In this document: one piece after another, positions 22,900 to 34,197 of the stretch
Layout: every line of letters begins with the position of its first letter
Position numbering within the stretch: position 1 is the stretch's first letter
Assembly (NCBI GenBank): GCA_021397845.1
Contig: CM038040.1
Coordinates: 63,256,088-63,320,087, forward strand
Source of the DNA: Areca catechu
Lineage: Eukaryota; Streptophyta; Magnoliopsida; Arecales; Arecaceae
Direction of reading: 5' to 3'
Length of the DNA stretch: 64,000 nucleotides
Made by a program: the position numbers and the translations under genes
Notes under the pieces: model-generated
Told to the model about the DNA's origin: nothing
Databases searched by the model: none
What the model saw: only the letters and a program-made list of their open reading frames with translations

Positions 22900-24621
22900 A
22901 TGCATGCAGTATGCTAATCTCAGCTAAATGCAATCTAATGATCGTAGAAATGCTGGAGGTGTCTGGAAAGGGCAGAAAATAGGAAGTGGATTCAAAATTA
23001 GTCTGGTAGGGTAGGGAAAAGGTTCAAGGTTAGTTGGATAAAGTAAGATAAAAGAAGGGGCATCATGGACTAATCCTAGACTAATGATGTTAACCTTACG
23101 GGGTTGCGGTATATCTATGGGGTTTGTATAATGGAAGGATGGATTATTAATCTCAGGGAAGAGGTCCTTAATGGGAACTATAGGAGGAGGCTCATCCTGA
23201 GGGTACTGATTCAAAGAGATCAGGTCTTTAATAAATTCTTCAGGTTCTTGTATTTTAGGACTAGACTCTATAATTTGGCTCTCCTCTATGGTTTCCTCAG
23301 GTAAGGCTCTAACAGCAGTACCTAGGTTCTCTTCTCTAATTGTTCTTCCACTATAGCTTTAGGTTGGATGTGGTTAGGGTCAACTACCTCTAGGTGGCTT
23401 CTACCTGGGTATTTACTAGGCCAACTATTTCTAGGTCATCTATAGGTGTCTCATCTTCTCCCTTATACTCATCCACTAGGCTCGCATCAGCTTCATACAC
23501 TTCCGCATTAATGTAAGCCTTGTCAATCTCAGGAATGGTTGGAGAAGGTCGGCTAGGGAAAAATTGGCTAGGTCCTAGTTTCTGATTATGAACACTAATC
23601 CTAGTAGGTTCAGGTTGCCTAAGGGGTAGTGGCTCACTACTGGGCTCATATTTAGGGGTACTAATCCTATGGGATTCAAATTGACTAAGGGAAACCTGAC
23701 TAGTACTAGATTGATACCTAGAGGTTATGGGTTCTTTGGGCTCATAGGACAAGGGTGCAGATCTATGGGTCATGGGATTATAGGATCTGGGGTCATAGGA
23801 TTTTGGGTCAGCTCTATGGTCAGGTTCTAAGGATGGATCATGGTATGGGGTCCTCCTAAGGTTAGGTCCCTATATGGGTCAGGATATTGGGTTCTCCTAG
23901 GATTGGACTCCCTATATGGGTCAGAATATTGGGTTCTCCTAGGGTGGACTCCCTATATGGGTCAGAATATTGGGTTCTCCTAGGGTTGGACTCCCTATAT
24001 GGGTCAGAATATTGGGTGTTGGGTCTACTAGGCTTATAGGGTGTGGGTGCGTAGGATTTATGATCATGGGATCTAGAGTCATAGGATCTAGGTTCAAAGT
24101 TATGGATTCATAGGTTCTAGGTTCATAGGATTTGGAGTCATAAGATCTATAGGTTATGGGTATACTAGGCTTAGAGAATGTGGTAAATAGGATCTATCTT
24201 CCTGGTCTACAAAATCCTGATTGGGTCTTCTAGGATGATCCTCAGGGATTGGATCAGGACGATGGTCTCTCCTAGGTTCAGCCTCAAGGTATGGATCAGG
24301 GTTTGGGGTCCTCCTAGGTTGAGGATTGTAGTACGGGTCAGGTGAGGGGCTCTCCTAGGTTCGACCTCATGGTATAGATCAGGGTTTGGGATTCTCTTAG
24401 GTGAGGGGACTCAGGATCTGGCTCAGACTGGACCCATGGGTTCTTGCTATGGTCCCTACACGGCCTTCTAATTGGTCAAACCTATTGGCAAGATGGTCAA
24501 TTCTATTGTTGGTTTGGGTACCAGACTGAGTTAACTGGATAGTCAACTGGGCCATGGATTGGGTTAGTTGCTCAGTGAGTGCTTTTATTTGGGCTTGCAA
24601 GTTTTTCATGGGTTCAGACAT
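22900..24621 (-). pseudogene. Decayed ORF of element C: coiled coil, Pro/Arg/Tyr repeats, acidic tail
   Basis: The minus-strand start MSEPMKNLQAQIKALTEQL (24621) opens a Gln/Leu/Thr-rich heptad-like stretch to about 24410 (74 residues before a stop). Other frames then show Arg-Arg/Pro-rich units (for example TQYSDPYRESNPRR, repeated), and 23773-23390 gives a Ser/Pro-rich segment ending in an acidic stretch (DEYKGEDETPIDDLE). 23214-22924 is a further Pro-rich stretch. The N-terminus vaguely resembles the coiled-coil start of some gypsy Gag proteins, but no capsid or zinc-knuckle motif is seen. I do not recognise the family. It was probably one ORF of about 550 residues before frameshifts. Confidence 0.55.
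23868..24020 (-). repeat. 42-bp tandem array in the element C ORF
   Basis: Four near-identical units; CCCTATATGGGTC recurs at 23868, 23910, 23951 and 23993 (spacing 42, 41, 42). In frame on the minus strand each unit gives a 14-residue Tyr/Pro/Arg-rich repeat. More diverged relatives of the unit, ending in PRR, occur at about 24200-24390. The 41-bp step is a one-base loss that breaks the frame. Confidence 0.85.
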
Positions 24622-25530
24622 TTGTGAAGGAGGTGGGTGATATGAACCCCTGATCTAGTGCTCATGAAAGACTCGATCAGACCGACTACAGCTGACTAGA
24701 CCTAGATCCAAACTAGATGCTCAATCAGGGTGGCAAACTAGCTTATAGTAACCCTGTACTCAGCCAGGAAGGTGTAAGGGGAGTGTTAGGTCCCTGATTG
24801 CCAATCCTAGACACCAATCAGAGATTGGCCAAGTAGGCGGACCAGCACACAAGCCCTTCAGGATTGAATCCCTAAACCACCGTTCTAAACACTGAGCACA
24901 AGGCACACATAGGTTAGCTTGACACAATGATCTGACACTTAGCCCGGACCCGACCAGTTGGTGTCCCTAGGCCACTAGGGCAAATTAAGTCTAGTTAATT
25001 TTAAATTAAGACTTGGGACCGAATGCAAGGGATGTGGTTTTGGGCTAAGGAGAGGTGATCAAATCCTCCCCCCATCTGATATAGCAAGAGTGCCCTTAAA
25101 AGTAAATTATGCAATGATGGCAGGCAGATGAGGATGCAAATTAGGGTTTAGATGTTTTTGGTATTTTGGAGAATATGTGTTTTTTTTTTGTATTTTCTTA
25201 AATAGAAGAAAACTTGCAAATTATGGCCTAATATGCAGGAAATATACTAAAATTAAAAGATATGCAAAAAATGCTAAACAAAACCCTAAAACTTCCAAAC
25301 TTGTCTTGCTAAAAAAAAAAAACAGAGCCAAAAATTTGCAGGCTGTATTTCGGCTTGCAGAAATTTTACAAGCCATAATAAAATCTAAAAAAATTCTTAA
25401 AATTACTGTGAATTATTATGAATCCAGAAAGATAAATTTTATACTTTTTGGAGTTTTTATCAGAGAGAAATAATTTAAAAAATAGAGCATATATGGACTG
25501 AAAAATTACAGAAAATAAGCCCTAATCTAA
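24622..25530 (-). other. Leader of element C
   Basis: About 0.9 kb between PBS and ORF start. The PBS-proximal half is AT-rich with A runs (25310-25320). The frame 25177-25473 is lysine- and asparagine-rich and looks like chance reading of AT-rich DNA. No gene seen. Confidence 0.65.
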
Positions 25531-25542
25531 GATCTGATACCA
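25531..25542 (-). promoter_or_regulatory. Primer binding site of element C (initiator tRNA-Met)
   Basis: On the minus strand TGGTATCAGATC, two bases from the LTR. It matches 11 of 12 positions of the plant initiator tRNA-Met PBS. Confidence 0.9.
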
Positions 25543-25544
25543 AA

Positions 25545-26989
25545 TGATGGGGGACTAAAATGCATGCAATTTTTTTTGTATGGTTTATATGTAGGGTTGA
25601 GTGATTAATTCCCAAATTTCAGATTAAAAAAGTTATAGGGAATTTTATATGAATTTTATAAGATCAGCATGCAGATTAGGACCTAGAAAAGTAGAAAAGA
25701 AGGATCGCCGGGGCTGAGAAGCCTCGATTAGGGCAAGTTCTCCTACAATAAAACTACTGGAGGTAGAGGGGGTGTACCTGACAACGTCTGTGAAGATTTC
25801 AGCAAAGGGGTCTCTCGTTCCTCGATGGATGCGGCCTGGAAAATTGAGCCAAAGACCCGCGGATACCCGGCTTTCTGCTCGGGTGATCCGATTGAGGCTT
25901 GGCTGGAGTCGTTGGATTCATAGGAACTCGAGGACCTGCAAACGACCTGTCAGGGGTTAGCAAACTCACAAAGGAACAAGAAAACAAAGGAAAACAGGAA
26001 GGGAAGGCTTCTTTTGGAGTGGGCGTCCAGGGATCTGAGAGGCTTGTTGGCAGCAGGAAGATGATTGCAGCACTGGGAAGAAAAACTCTCACAAACCCCT
26101 TTATGCACACAGCAGGGTATCACACAACTCAATAGAAATACTCAAGGTTTTAATTCATATCAAAAATTAGGTTTCATACAAGAGGCTAGGGTCCCTTAAA
26201 TAGACCCTTAACCTTGGGCTCCAAGTAAGGGCACATAAGTCTTTACATAAGAATCCTTTTCCCTCTCAAACCCTAGCTAAAAAATAAGGAAATATTAGGT
26301 AGAAAAATCCCTAAAAATTCTCTTGACTTGGCCAACACTCCAAGGATGCCTAGGGGGCGTGTTGGGCTTCTAGGAGCAGTAAGAGGCCTGCCCAAAGGGG
26401 CTCGAGAGCATGGGTTTGGGCCTCTGGAAGCTGGGATTGCCTGGTAGCCAGGTAGCAGGAATATTCCCTGGTATCTTGCTTCTTAGGTGCTTGGGCTTGG
26501 TGTCTGGGCTTGATTTCTTTGGGCTAGGATGCAGATGGACCTCTAAAATCATGGATGCCTTGGTATATGAATATATTTGACATCTGGAAGGGAATCTGGG
26601 CATCTAGAGGGCATCTGCAATGAATTAGGGTTTCTGATTTTCCTCCTGGGGTCTTCAAATCTTCAAGCTGGGTTGGACTTGGGCTAAACTTCCATGTCTT
26701 CATTTGGTTGGACTTGGTCTTCACTTGTATGATGTGGTCTTGAGTCTTCAATATGGTTGAATAGGACTCAAAAAAATAAAATTAGCTCGACATGAACTGA
26801 CTAACACTGGACTGAACTAGCTCAATATGAGCTGACTAGTACAGAACTGAAACTCAAAAGACTCAAATAACAACTAAATGGATTCAGATAGGCTAAGCCC
26901 TTATTACAGATAGACTCATAAATTATTGATCAATTCACAGAGGGTTGAAAAGCCTCTGTCTTATTCAGGTGCCTCCGGTGTCCCCACCA
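25545..26989 (-). repeat. 5' LTR of element C
   Basis: 1445 bp, ending CCCCACCA on the plus strand, partner of 20691-22119. Confidence 0.92.
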
Positions 26990-26994
26990 CCTGC

Positions 26995-27780
26995 TTGCTG
27001 GAGTTCTTGTGGGCGAATGCAGATGTATTCGCCTGGACGATGACAGACATGCCAAGTATTCCCGACATCATCACTCACAAGCTGAGTATTGACCCAAAGC
27101 ACCGGCCTGTTCGATAGAAGAGAAGAAGCTTCACCCCAAAAAGATAGGCGACGATCAATGAGGAAGTGGATAAACTCCTCGCTGCCGGCTTCGTTCGGGA
27201 GGTACAGTACCCAAGCTAGTTGGCGAATGTAGTGATGGTGAAGAAGAGCAACAGCAAATGGAGGATCTATGTAGACTACACCAACCTCAACAAAGCATGT
27301 TCGAAGGATAGCTTCCCTCTACCGAAGATTGACCAGTTGGCGGACGTCACCTCGGGGCACCAACTACTCTTCTTCATGGATGTATTCTCCGGATACAACC
27401 AGATCCGGATGCACCCGAAGGACGAGGAGCACACGCCTTCATCACCGACCGAAGGACATACTGCTACAAGATGATGCCCTTCGATCTGAGCAATGCTGGG
27501 GCCATGTACCAGCATCTGGTGAATAGGGTCTTCGAGGATCAAATTAGCCGGAACATGTAGGTGTATGTGGATAACATGCTTGTCATGAGCAAGCCGAGCT
27601 CGGACCACATTGCCGACCTAGCTGAAGCCTTCCATAACCTCCGAAAATACCAGATGAAGCTGAACCCAGTAAAGTGCGCTTTCGAAGTGGCAGCAGGAAA
27701 GTTCCTTGGCTTTATGGTCACCTAGAGGGGCATTGAAGCAAACTCGAAGAAGGTCCAGGCGATCGTCGACATGGAGCACC
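26995..27780 (+). pseudogene. Element A reverse transcriptase
   Basis: Gypsy RT is easily followed: LLEFLWANADVFAW, HKLSIDPKHRPVR, EEVDKLLAAGFVREVQYP, ANVVMVKKSNSKWRIYVDYTNLNKAC, DSFPLPKIDQL, FFMDVFSGYNQIRMHPKDEE, then the catalytic motif at 27564-27575, which reads YVDN instead of YVDD. Stops replace conserved residues (for example TAG at 27117 and 27146), consistent with C-to-T change at CAG or CGG codons. The frame is also shifted near 27430. Confidence 0.92.
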
Positions 27781-27904
27781 CGATGTCCAGGAAGCAAGTC
27801 TAGTGCCTGATGGGGCAGATTGCAGCTCTAAGTCAGTTCATCTCGAGATCGACCGACCACTGCCTTCCCTTCTTCAAGGCGCTGTGCAAGATGCACGACT
27901 TCAC

Positions 27905-28815
27905 CTAGATGGAGGAGTGCAAAATGGCCTTCAAAGAATTGAAGAAGTTCCTGGCATCTCCACCACTGCTTTCAAGACCGGAGGAACAAGAGGAGCTCCT
28001 GCTCTACTTGGCGGTCACACGTGGAGCCGTCAGCTCGATCCTCACCTGCACAGACAAGGATGGATCCCAAAAGCTGGTGTACTATACCAGCAAAATCCTC
28101 CGTGACACGGAGATCAGGTATACTCGTTCCAAGAAACTCATTTTTGCTCTAATAATGTATGCTAAGCACCTCAGGCCATATTTCCAAGCACATCCCATCG
28201 CTGTCATGACGGATCAGCTGCTGAGGACCATACTTAGCTGCCCCAAAACCTGGGTAGCTGGCCAAGTGGTCCCTGACATTGAGTAAGTTTGACATCGCAT
28301 ATCGATCGAGGTCATCACAGAAGGCTCAAGTCCTAGCCGACTTCCTGGTCGAGTGTACGGGACTCACTGAGGAGCCAGAGCAGACAACCCTGGAGCATCA
28401 AGTCGAGCCCGGATCAGAGGAGGAGCCCTAGATCCTCCACATAGATGGTGCATCCAACTCCGGCAGAGGAGCGGAGCAGGTCTATCCTCGCCAACAACGA
28501 TAGGATCATGGCGGAATGTGCTCTCCACTTCAAGTTCACCGTGACGAACAACCAGGCGGAGTATGAGGCACTCCTCGTGGGTCTAAGGGTCTTCCACGAG
28601 CTGGGTGTGCAAAGCCTGAAAGTCTTTACCGACTCCCAACTGGTGGCCAGACAAGTCTTCGAAGAATATAAGGCCAAAGATCCCCGGATGGTGAAATACC
28701 TGGAATGGGTCTGCTCAAGCACGACAGCTTTTCGATGCTTCAGCATCTCCCATATCCCCCACGAAGAGAATGCTCGTACAAATACAATATCGAGACTAGC
28801 AACCTTGCCAGACTA
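27905..28815 (+). pseudogene. Element A RNase H and second (archaeal-type) RNase H
   Basis: The first domain (27909-28286) shows FKELKKFLASPPLLSRP, LLLYLAVTRGAVSSIL, KLVYYTSKILRDTEIRYT and KLIFALIMYAKHLRPYFQAH: the RNase H attached to gypsy RT. The second (about 28430-28815) begins LHIDGASNS, then FKFTVTNNQAEYEALLVGLR, LGVQSLKVFTDSQLVARQV and ISHIPHEENARTNTISRLA. This second, archaeal-type RNase H is characteristic of the Tat lineage. The linker between them contains stops. Confidence 0.9.
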
Positions 28816-28869
28816 ATCACTGGGATGTGCCCACATCGAGTACCTCGAGAATCCAAGCTATGAAGCCCC

Positions 28870-30130
28870 AAAGAAGGTGCAGCAAGTCAACTCGGAGCCA
28901 AGTTGGATGGACAGGTACATCAGATACATCATTAATGGCACCTTACCAGAGGACCACACGGAAGTCGGCCTCATCAAGAAGAAAGCCTCCCAGTTTGTCC
29001 TAATGGAAGGGCAGCTCTACCACCGATCATACTCCTACCTGCTTTTGAAGTGCTTGAGATCCATAGAGGCAGCCTTCGTACTCCAAGAGATACATGAAGG
29101 CCTCTATGGGAACCACGTGGGGGCAAGGATGCTGGCATACAAAGCTTTTCGCCAGAGGTGCTTTTGGGAGACCATGAGGGAGGATACCACCGACTTCATG
29201 AAGAGGTGCGACAGATGCCAGCGCCATGCTCACGTATAGCGTCAACTGGTGGCACCGATCTCCCAGCTCTCCGGCCTTGGCCTTTTACGTAGTGGGGGAT
29301 GGACATCTTAGGGCCATTTCCCCTGCATCGGGGCAGCGGAGATTTCTGCTGGTGGTCATTGACTACTTCACCAAGTGGATGGAGGCAGAAGCCAAGGTCC
29401 GCCAGTTCTCCTAGAGATCAATCATCTACCACTTCGGACTCCCCCACTGCATCATCACCGATAACGGATGGTAGTTCGACAACCAGGAGTTCGAAGGGTT
29501 TTATGCCGAGCACGACATCTAACATCACTTCACCTCGGTAGCTCACCCATAAACAAACTGGAAAGCCGAGGTGACCAACCGGACCATCCTTCAAGGACTC
29601 AGGACCAGGCTGGACCGGGCTAAAGGCAGATGGCGAAAGAACTCCCAAGTGTTCTATGGGCCTACCACAAACCACCAGAATGGACATGAATGAAATGCCT
29701 TTCAACCTTGTCTTCGATGCTGAGGCCATCGTCCAATCGAGCTCGGTATGCCGACACTATGGGTACAGTAGTATGATGAAGCAAAAAATCTAGCGCACCT
29801 TCTACTCAATTTAGACCTCCTTGAAGAAACCAGAGACAAAGCTTGACTCTGGCTGGCAGCATATCGGCAATGAGTGGCCTGGTACTAGAATGTGTGGGTG
29901 AAGCCAAAGGTCTTCTGACCTAGCGACCTGGTGCTGCGCCAAGCTGAAGAGTCTTAACCCCGGGAGTTCGGCAAGCTCTCGTCGAACTGGGAGGGCCCTT
30001 ACAAGGTGGTCGAAGCTCTTCCACATGGAGCATACTATCTCGAGGATCTGGACGGTGCCAAATTTCATGAACATGGAATGCCTGCAACCTGAGAATATAT
30101 TATCAATAGAGTAAGGCTTTCTTCTAATAA
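28870..30130 (+). pseudogene. Element A integrase
   Basis: The H2C2 zinc domain occupies about 29085-29220: IHEGLYGNHVGARMLAYKA, FRQRCFWETMREDTTDFMKRCDRCQRH. The core then reads MDILGPFP in one frame and FLLVVIDYFTKWMEAEAK in another, with ITDNG and NRTILQGL further on. The C-terminus (about 29800-30100) shows [38 protein letters not shown]. Multiple frame changes and TAG/TAA stops. Confidence 0.9.
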
Positions 30131-30199
30131 TAATAAAGATTTTTTTTTGCACAAATCTCTCTCTACCTTGTAGGGATATCGCTGCCCAGCCTAAGGTCT

Positions 30200-30960
30200 G
30201 GCATGCTTAAGCCGGGGCCCAGTTCTCCGACATCGAAGCCTGGGGCCCAGTTCTCCGGCACTGAAGCCTGGGGCCCAGCTCTCAGCACCAAAGCTCGGAG
30301 CCCAGCTCTCCAGCATCCAAGCATGGAGCCCAGCTCTCTGGCACCAAAATGCAGAGCCCAGCTCTCCAGCACCAAAACATGGAGCCCAACTCTCCGGCAT
30401 CAAAGCATGGAGCCCAGATCTCTGGCACCAAAACGTGGAGCCCGGCTCTCCAGCTTCAAAGCACAGAGCCCAGCTCTCTAGTACCAAAGCCCGGAGCCTG
30501 GCTCTCCGGCATCCAAGCATGGAGCCTAGCTCTCCGGTACCAAAATGCAGAGCCCAGCTCTTCGGCATCAAAGCATGGAGCCCAGCTCTCTGGCACCAAA
30601 ATGCGGAGCCCAACTCTCTGGCATCAAAGCACGGGGCCCAACTCTTCGACACCGAAGCCTAGGGCCCAGCTCTCTAGCATCGAAGCCCGGGGCCCAGCCT
30701 TCGATACCAAAGCCCCCGGAGCCCAGCTCTCTGACACTAAAGCCCGAAGCCCAGCTCTCCAACATCAAGCCCGGAGCCCATCTCTCTAGTATCCAAGCCC
30801 GAAGCCCATCTATCCGGTATCCAAGCACGGAGCCCGGCTCTCTGAAATCAAAACACGGAGCCCAGCTCTCCAGCATTCCAACCCAGAGCCCAACTCTCGG
30901 CAATCAAGACCAAAGCCCAGCTCTCTGGCACCGAAGCCGGGGCCTAGCTCTCCAGCATCA
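30200..30960 (+). repeat. 28-bp tandem array beyond integrase of element A
   Basis: Roughly 26 imperfect units of the type CTCTCCGGCACCAAAGCCCG plus GAGCCCAG. Twenty-eight is not a multiple of three, so all frames stay open for long stretches and give apparent ORFs on both strands (for example 30191-30652 and 30349-30789); these are artefacts. No unique spacers separate the units. Confidence 0.9.
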
Positions 30961-31073
30961 ATAGTGTAAGGTCCTTCCTCACTAATGATAAGGGTTCCTT
31001 GTGCAAATCTTTTTTGCCTTGCAGGGAACCATCGCCCGACCTAGGTATGGTGCTCAAAGCCCAGATCCTGCGA

Positions 31074-31383
31074 CTCTCTGGCACCAAAGACCGGACCTTG
31101 CTCTGGCACCAGGAGCTAGCTTCATGGCATTCTAAGCCCGGATCCCACAACTCTCCGACACCAAAGACCGGACCCTGCTCCGACACCAGGAGCCTAGCTT
31201 CCTGGCATTCTTATCCGGATCCCATGACTCTCTAGCACCAAAGACCGGACCCTGCTCTGGCACCAAGAGCCTAGCTTCTTGGCATTCTAAGCCCGGATCC
31301 CACTACTCTCCGGCACCAAAGACCAGACCCTGCTCTGGCACCAGGAACCTAGCTTCCTAGCAATCAAAGTCTGGATCTCATGC
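31074..31383 (+). repeat. 77-bp tandem array beyond integrase of element A
   Basis: Four units starting near 31074, 31151, 31228 and 31306, each with CTCT...CACCAAAGACCGGACC, CTGCTCTGGCACCAGGAGCC and TAGCTTC.TGGCATTCT. The first third of the unit resembles the 28-bp unit upstream, so this is probably a higher-order derivative of the same sequence. About 110 bp of non-repeated sequence separates the arrays. Confidence 0.85.
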
Positions 31384-31739
31384 CCCTCCGACATCGAGCC
31401 GAGCGGAGAGATCTTCATAGCCACTTCGCCCCCGAGCTAGGCGTGATCAAGCATGTCAAGAGCTCCTCTTTCACCTTTTCACTTGTCCGAGGATTCATGG
31501 GAAGGGTCACCCGAGCACTTGGTACTTCAGGGCCATGCGCCCGCACAGGTACATGTATCCAGATGATCAAGAAGTGGAGAGAAAATACTTGCAATACATA
31601 AGTACAAGAAAAGAGAAGAAGAACAAGTCGAGTTGGGTGAAAATAGTTTCATTAACTTGGCAAAACATTACATTATTCCCGGGCCCCGACATGCTAGGCA
31701 GCCCGGGTCAAAAACAAAAAGAAAGGGTGTTACAGTAGC

Positions 31740-34197
31740 CATGGACCCCTACTCTACTCAGCCGGTCCCTTTCCCCGACGTTGCCCAGCTGGGGTCTCAT
31801 CCTCTTTGGCCTCCGGGGCCGGGGCGCCTCCTTCAGTCACCAACATCGGTGGGGTCGGTTCAGCCGTGGCTGCACGCTCTTCCATCACAGCTGGCATAGG
31901 AGTTGAAAGGTTTTCTCCCCGCAGAGCCGGAAGGTGGAGGCCAGCAATCTGCTTCTCGGAGAGAATCCCATGCAGTAGGGACCATCAGTATGCAAATCCC
32001 TTAAAGAAGGAGTATGTCGCCGCCTCCTTAAAGTCGAGCTTGAACTCTGGAGAGGCCTTATACTTGGCCACCGCCTCGGCAACCTCCTTCTCGGTAGCCT
32101 CTACCTGGCGGGCCGCCTCGGCCGACTCCTTCCCAGTGTCCTCAGCTCGACGGACAGCCTCGGCTGCCTCTTTCTTCGCAACCTCCACTGAACTGACAGC
32201 GATGGAGACCTTCCCCTCTGCCTTAACAACTTTCTGCTCGGTCGTTGTGACCTTCTTCTTGGCGGAGGCAGCACGCTCCTTCGTCGCATCCAACTTGGCC
32301 CTAAGCTCCTTCTGCCAGGCCCCTTTGAATTTGAGCTCCTCCTCAAGTTCCTTCGAGAGACGCTCGGTGCTCGTGACTTCGCCCTAGAGCCCTTTAACTC
32401 TCATGTTGGCCTCTCAGGCCTCCTCATTCTTCTACCTCAGTTCGGCCCTCGAGGACTTGAGCTCCGCTTCTCACTCCCTGTCCCTCCTGGCTCAGGTATG
32501 GCAGTAGTCCCTGATGAGCAATAGCTCTACACCTTGCTACATCGAAGAGGATGTCAGTTATAAAGACAGAAAATAAAGAAGGATGCGAGATAGAGCAGAG
32601 AAATACTTATGGTGAAGAGGTGGGAGAAAGTGGAGCTGATGGCATCACCTAGAAGTTTCCTGGCCTCTCTCGTCGGTCGCATGACTGGACCGCGAAGTCC
32701 ATCATTCACTCGGCAAGGGCCGGGTCTTGACCAGGGATACGTTGGGTCCCAGCCTGAAGGGGACTCGATAGTAGTCCCTATCCTTCTTACTCGTCGGTGG
32801 CGTGGAATCACCTGCCCCGTCGGTGGAAGCAGCTTCCGGCATAGGCTGGGGGCTCGGCACCATCTCGGATGTCACCGTCGACATCGGCCCCGTACTTTCT
32901 AGCTCTCCGACCTCCCCAACCTCGATGATCTCCGAAAGGGGAGACGCCATCGCAGCAATAGCGGCAGTGGATCTGGCCTAGGTGACCACTTTGGATTCTG
33001 GTGCCCGGATCGGATCATGCTACCTCAGGAGCTCAGGGGTGAGCTCAACGACCTCTTGCTCAGCTAGGGAGTGGGCTCGACTGGCATGACAGGTACGGCC
33101 CTCGCGCCATCACCTACTCAAGCCCTCTTCGGGGTGGGCTTGTCGACCCCTTTGCTTGGCCCCTCTCCTCGATGAATGAGAAGAGCTCATCCATGGAGAA
33201 TTTCATTCTGCACCAAGAAAAAAGACACCAGCTCTAAGTTTAAAAAAAAAAAAGAGGAAGGAAAGGAGGTTCGAGCCGAACTCACCCAACTCCTGTGTTG
33301 GGCTGATTCCGGCCTCGTGGAGATTCTGCTCTGACAGCAAGACCTCAGTGAAGAATCTCAGTGGAGCAGAGCTAGTCATACACCTCCCGGTCTACCGCCT
33401 CGACTGTGGAGTCCTGGTTAGGGGTCCGATGGGTCACTCCAAACCCAGTCAACCCCCTCAACTGAGATAAAAAAATACCTACTCTTCCATCCTTTGATGG
33501 AAGAGAGGAGTTCAAACTTGATACCCTTTGGGCAGGAGGAAAGAGACCACCACCCCTCCTCGATGGGATGGTATTTCAGGGTGAAAAAGGCCCTAAACAA
33601 GGAAAAACAAGCAACTATCCCATGGAAGTGACATAAAATTATGAAGCAGAAAATCGTCCTAATGGTGTTTGGGATGAGTTGGGCAGGAACAAGGCAGTAG
33701 TTGTTCAAAACAGAGAGAAAGAATGGATGGAATGGGAATCGAAGGCCCCTCGTGAAGGTTTCCTTATAGAAGGCTATCCGACATGGGCCACTGGAAGTGA
33801 CCCGTTCCCCCGGTCGAGGGACCAAGAGCCGAATGGAGTCCAGGACACCATAGGTATCCCAGATGGTCGCAAGATCCTTAGTGGTGATCATCGAAGCAAT
33901 CCCTCCGAGACCTGTCGATCGAGGAAGTTCAGGAGCAAGTCCAGAAAGAAGAAGAGGACGAGGTGGAGGAGAAGATGCAGGTTCCCTAATCACTATCCCC
34001 CTAGGCATGGGTCTTCTATTAAGCTCGAAGCGTGCCACCTCCTCCTCCTCATCGGAAGAAGAAGGTGACCTCGGCCTAGAAGGCCCGGCCTCACCCTGGT
34101 TGGTGGTAGGATGGAAATTCGGGCCAAAATGGGACACATGGAGAAGAAGATGAAGACAAAGGACTGAAAGGGGAAGAAGATAGGAGACGACGGACAA
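31740..34197 (-). pseudogene. Antisense extra ORF of element A ('putative gypsy type transposon' family, PF04195)
   Basis: The 259-residue frame 34197-33418 carries the family signature: LVPRPGERVTSSG, TRGLRFPFHPFFLSVLNNYCLVPAQLIPNT, LFRAFFTLKYH, GWWSLSSCPKG and SSIKGWKSRYFF, preceded by an acidic Ser-rich region (SSSDEEEE). Downstream on the same strand, frames at about 32811-32554 and 32293-31985 give the Ala/Lys/Glu-rich coiled coil and an EFKLDFKEAATYSFFKGFAY tail, usual for these proteins. The original reading frame probably ended near 31740. It lies between the tandem arrays and the 3' LTR and opposite to gag-pol. The function of this ORF in Tat elements is not known. Confidence 0.85.

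Larger units (their letters stand above)
20691..26989 (-). mobile_element. Element C: non-autonomous LTR retrotransposon without pol
   Basis: LTRs 25545-26989 (5') and 20691-22119 (3'); target duplication CCCGC (20686-20690) versus CCTGC (26990-26994), differing by one transition. The PBS (25531-25542) and PPT (22120-22128) set the minus orientation. The 3.4-kb interior has no RT, RNase H, integrase or protease motif, only a decayed repeat-rich ORF. It is therefore a LARD-like element that would depend on enzymes from another element (inference). Confidence 0.92.

Noticed and set aside
30191..30789. Long overlapping ORFs on both strands with Ser/Pro or Cys/Trp-rich repeats
   Set aside because: They are readings of the 28-bp tandem array, open in several frames at once; the unit length is not a multiple of three.
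30200..30960. 28-bp repeats resembling a CRISPR array
   Set aside because: Units are directly adjacent with no spacers, imperfect, and lie in a plant retrotransposon.
31806..32387. 193-residue plus-strand Ala/Ser-rich ORF
   Set aside because: It is the reverse reading of the Ala/Lys/Glu coiled coil of the antisense ORF of element A.
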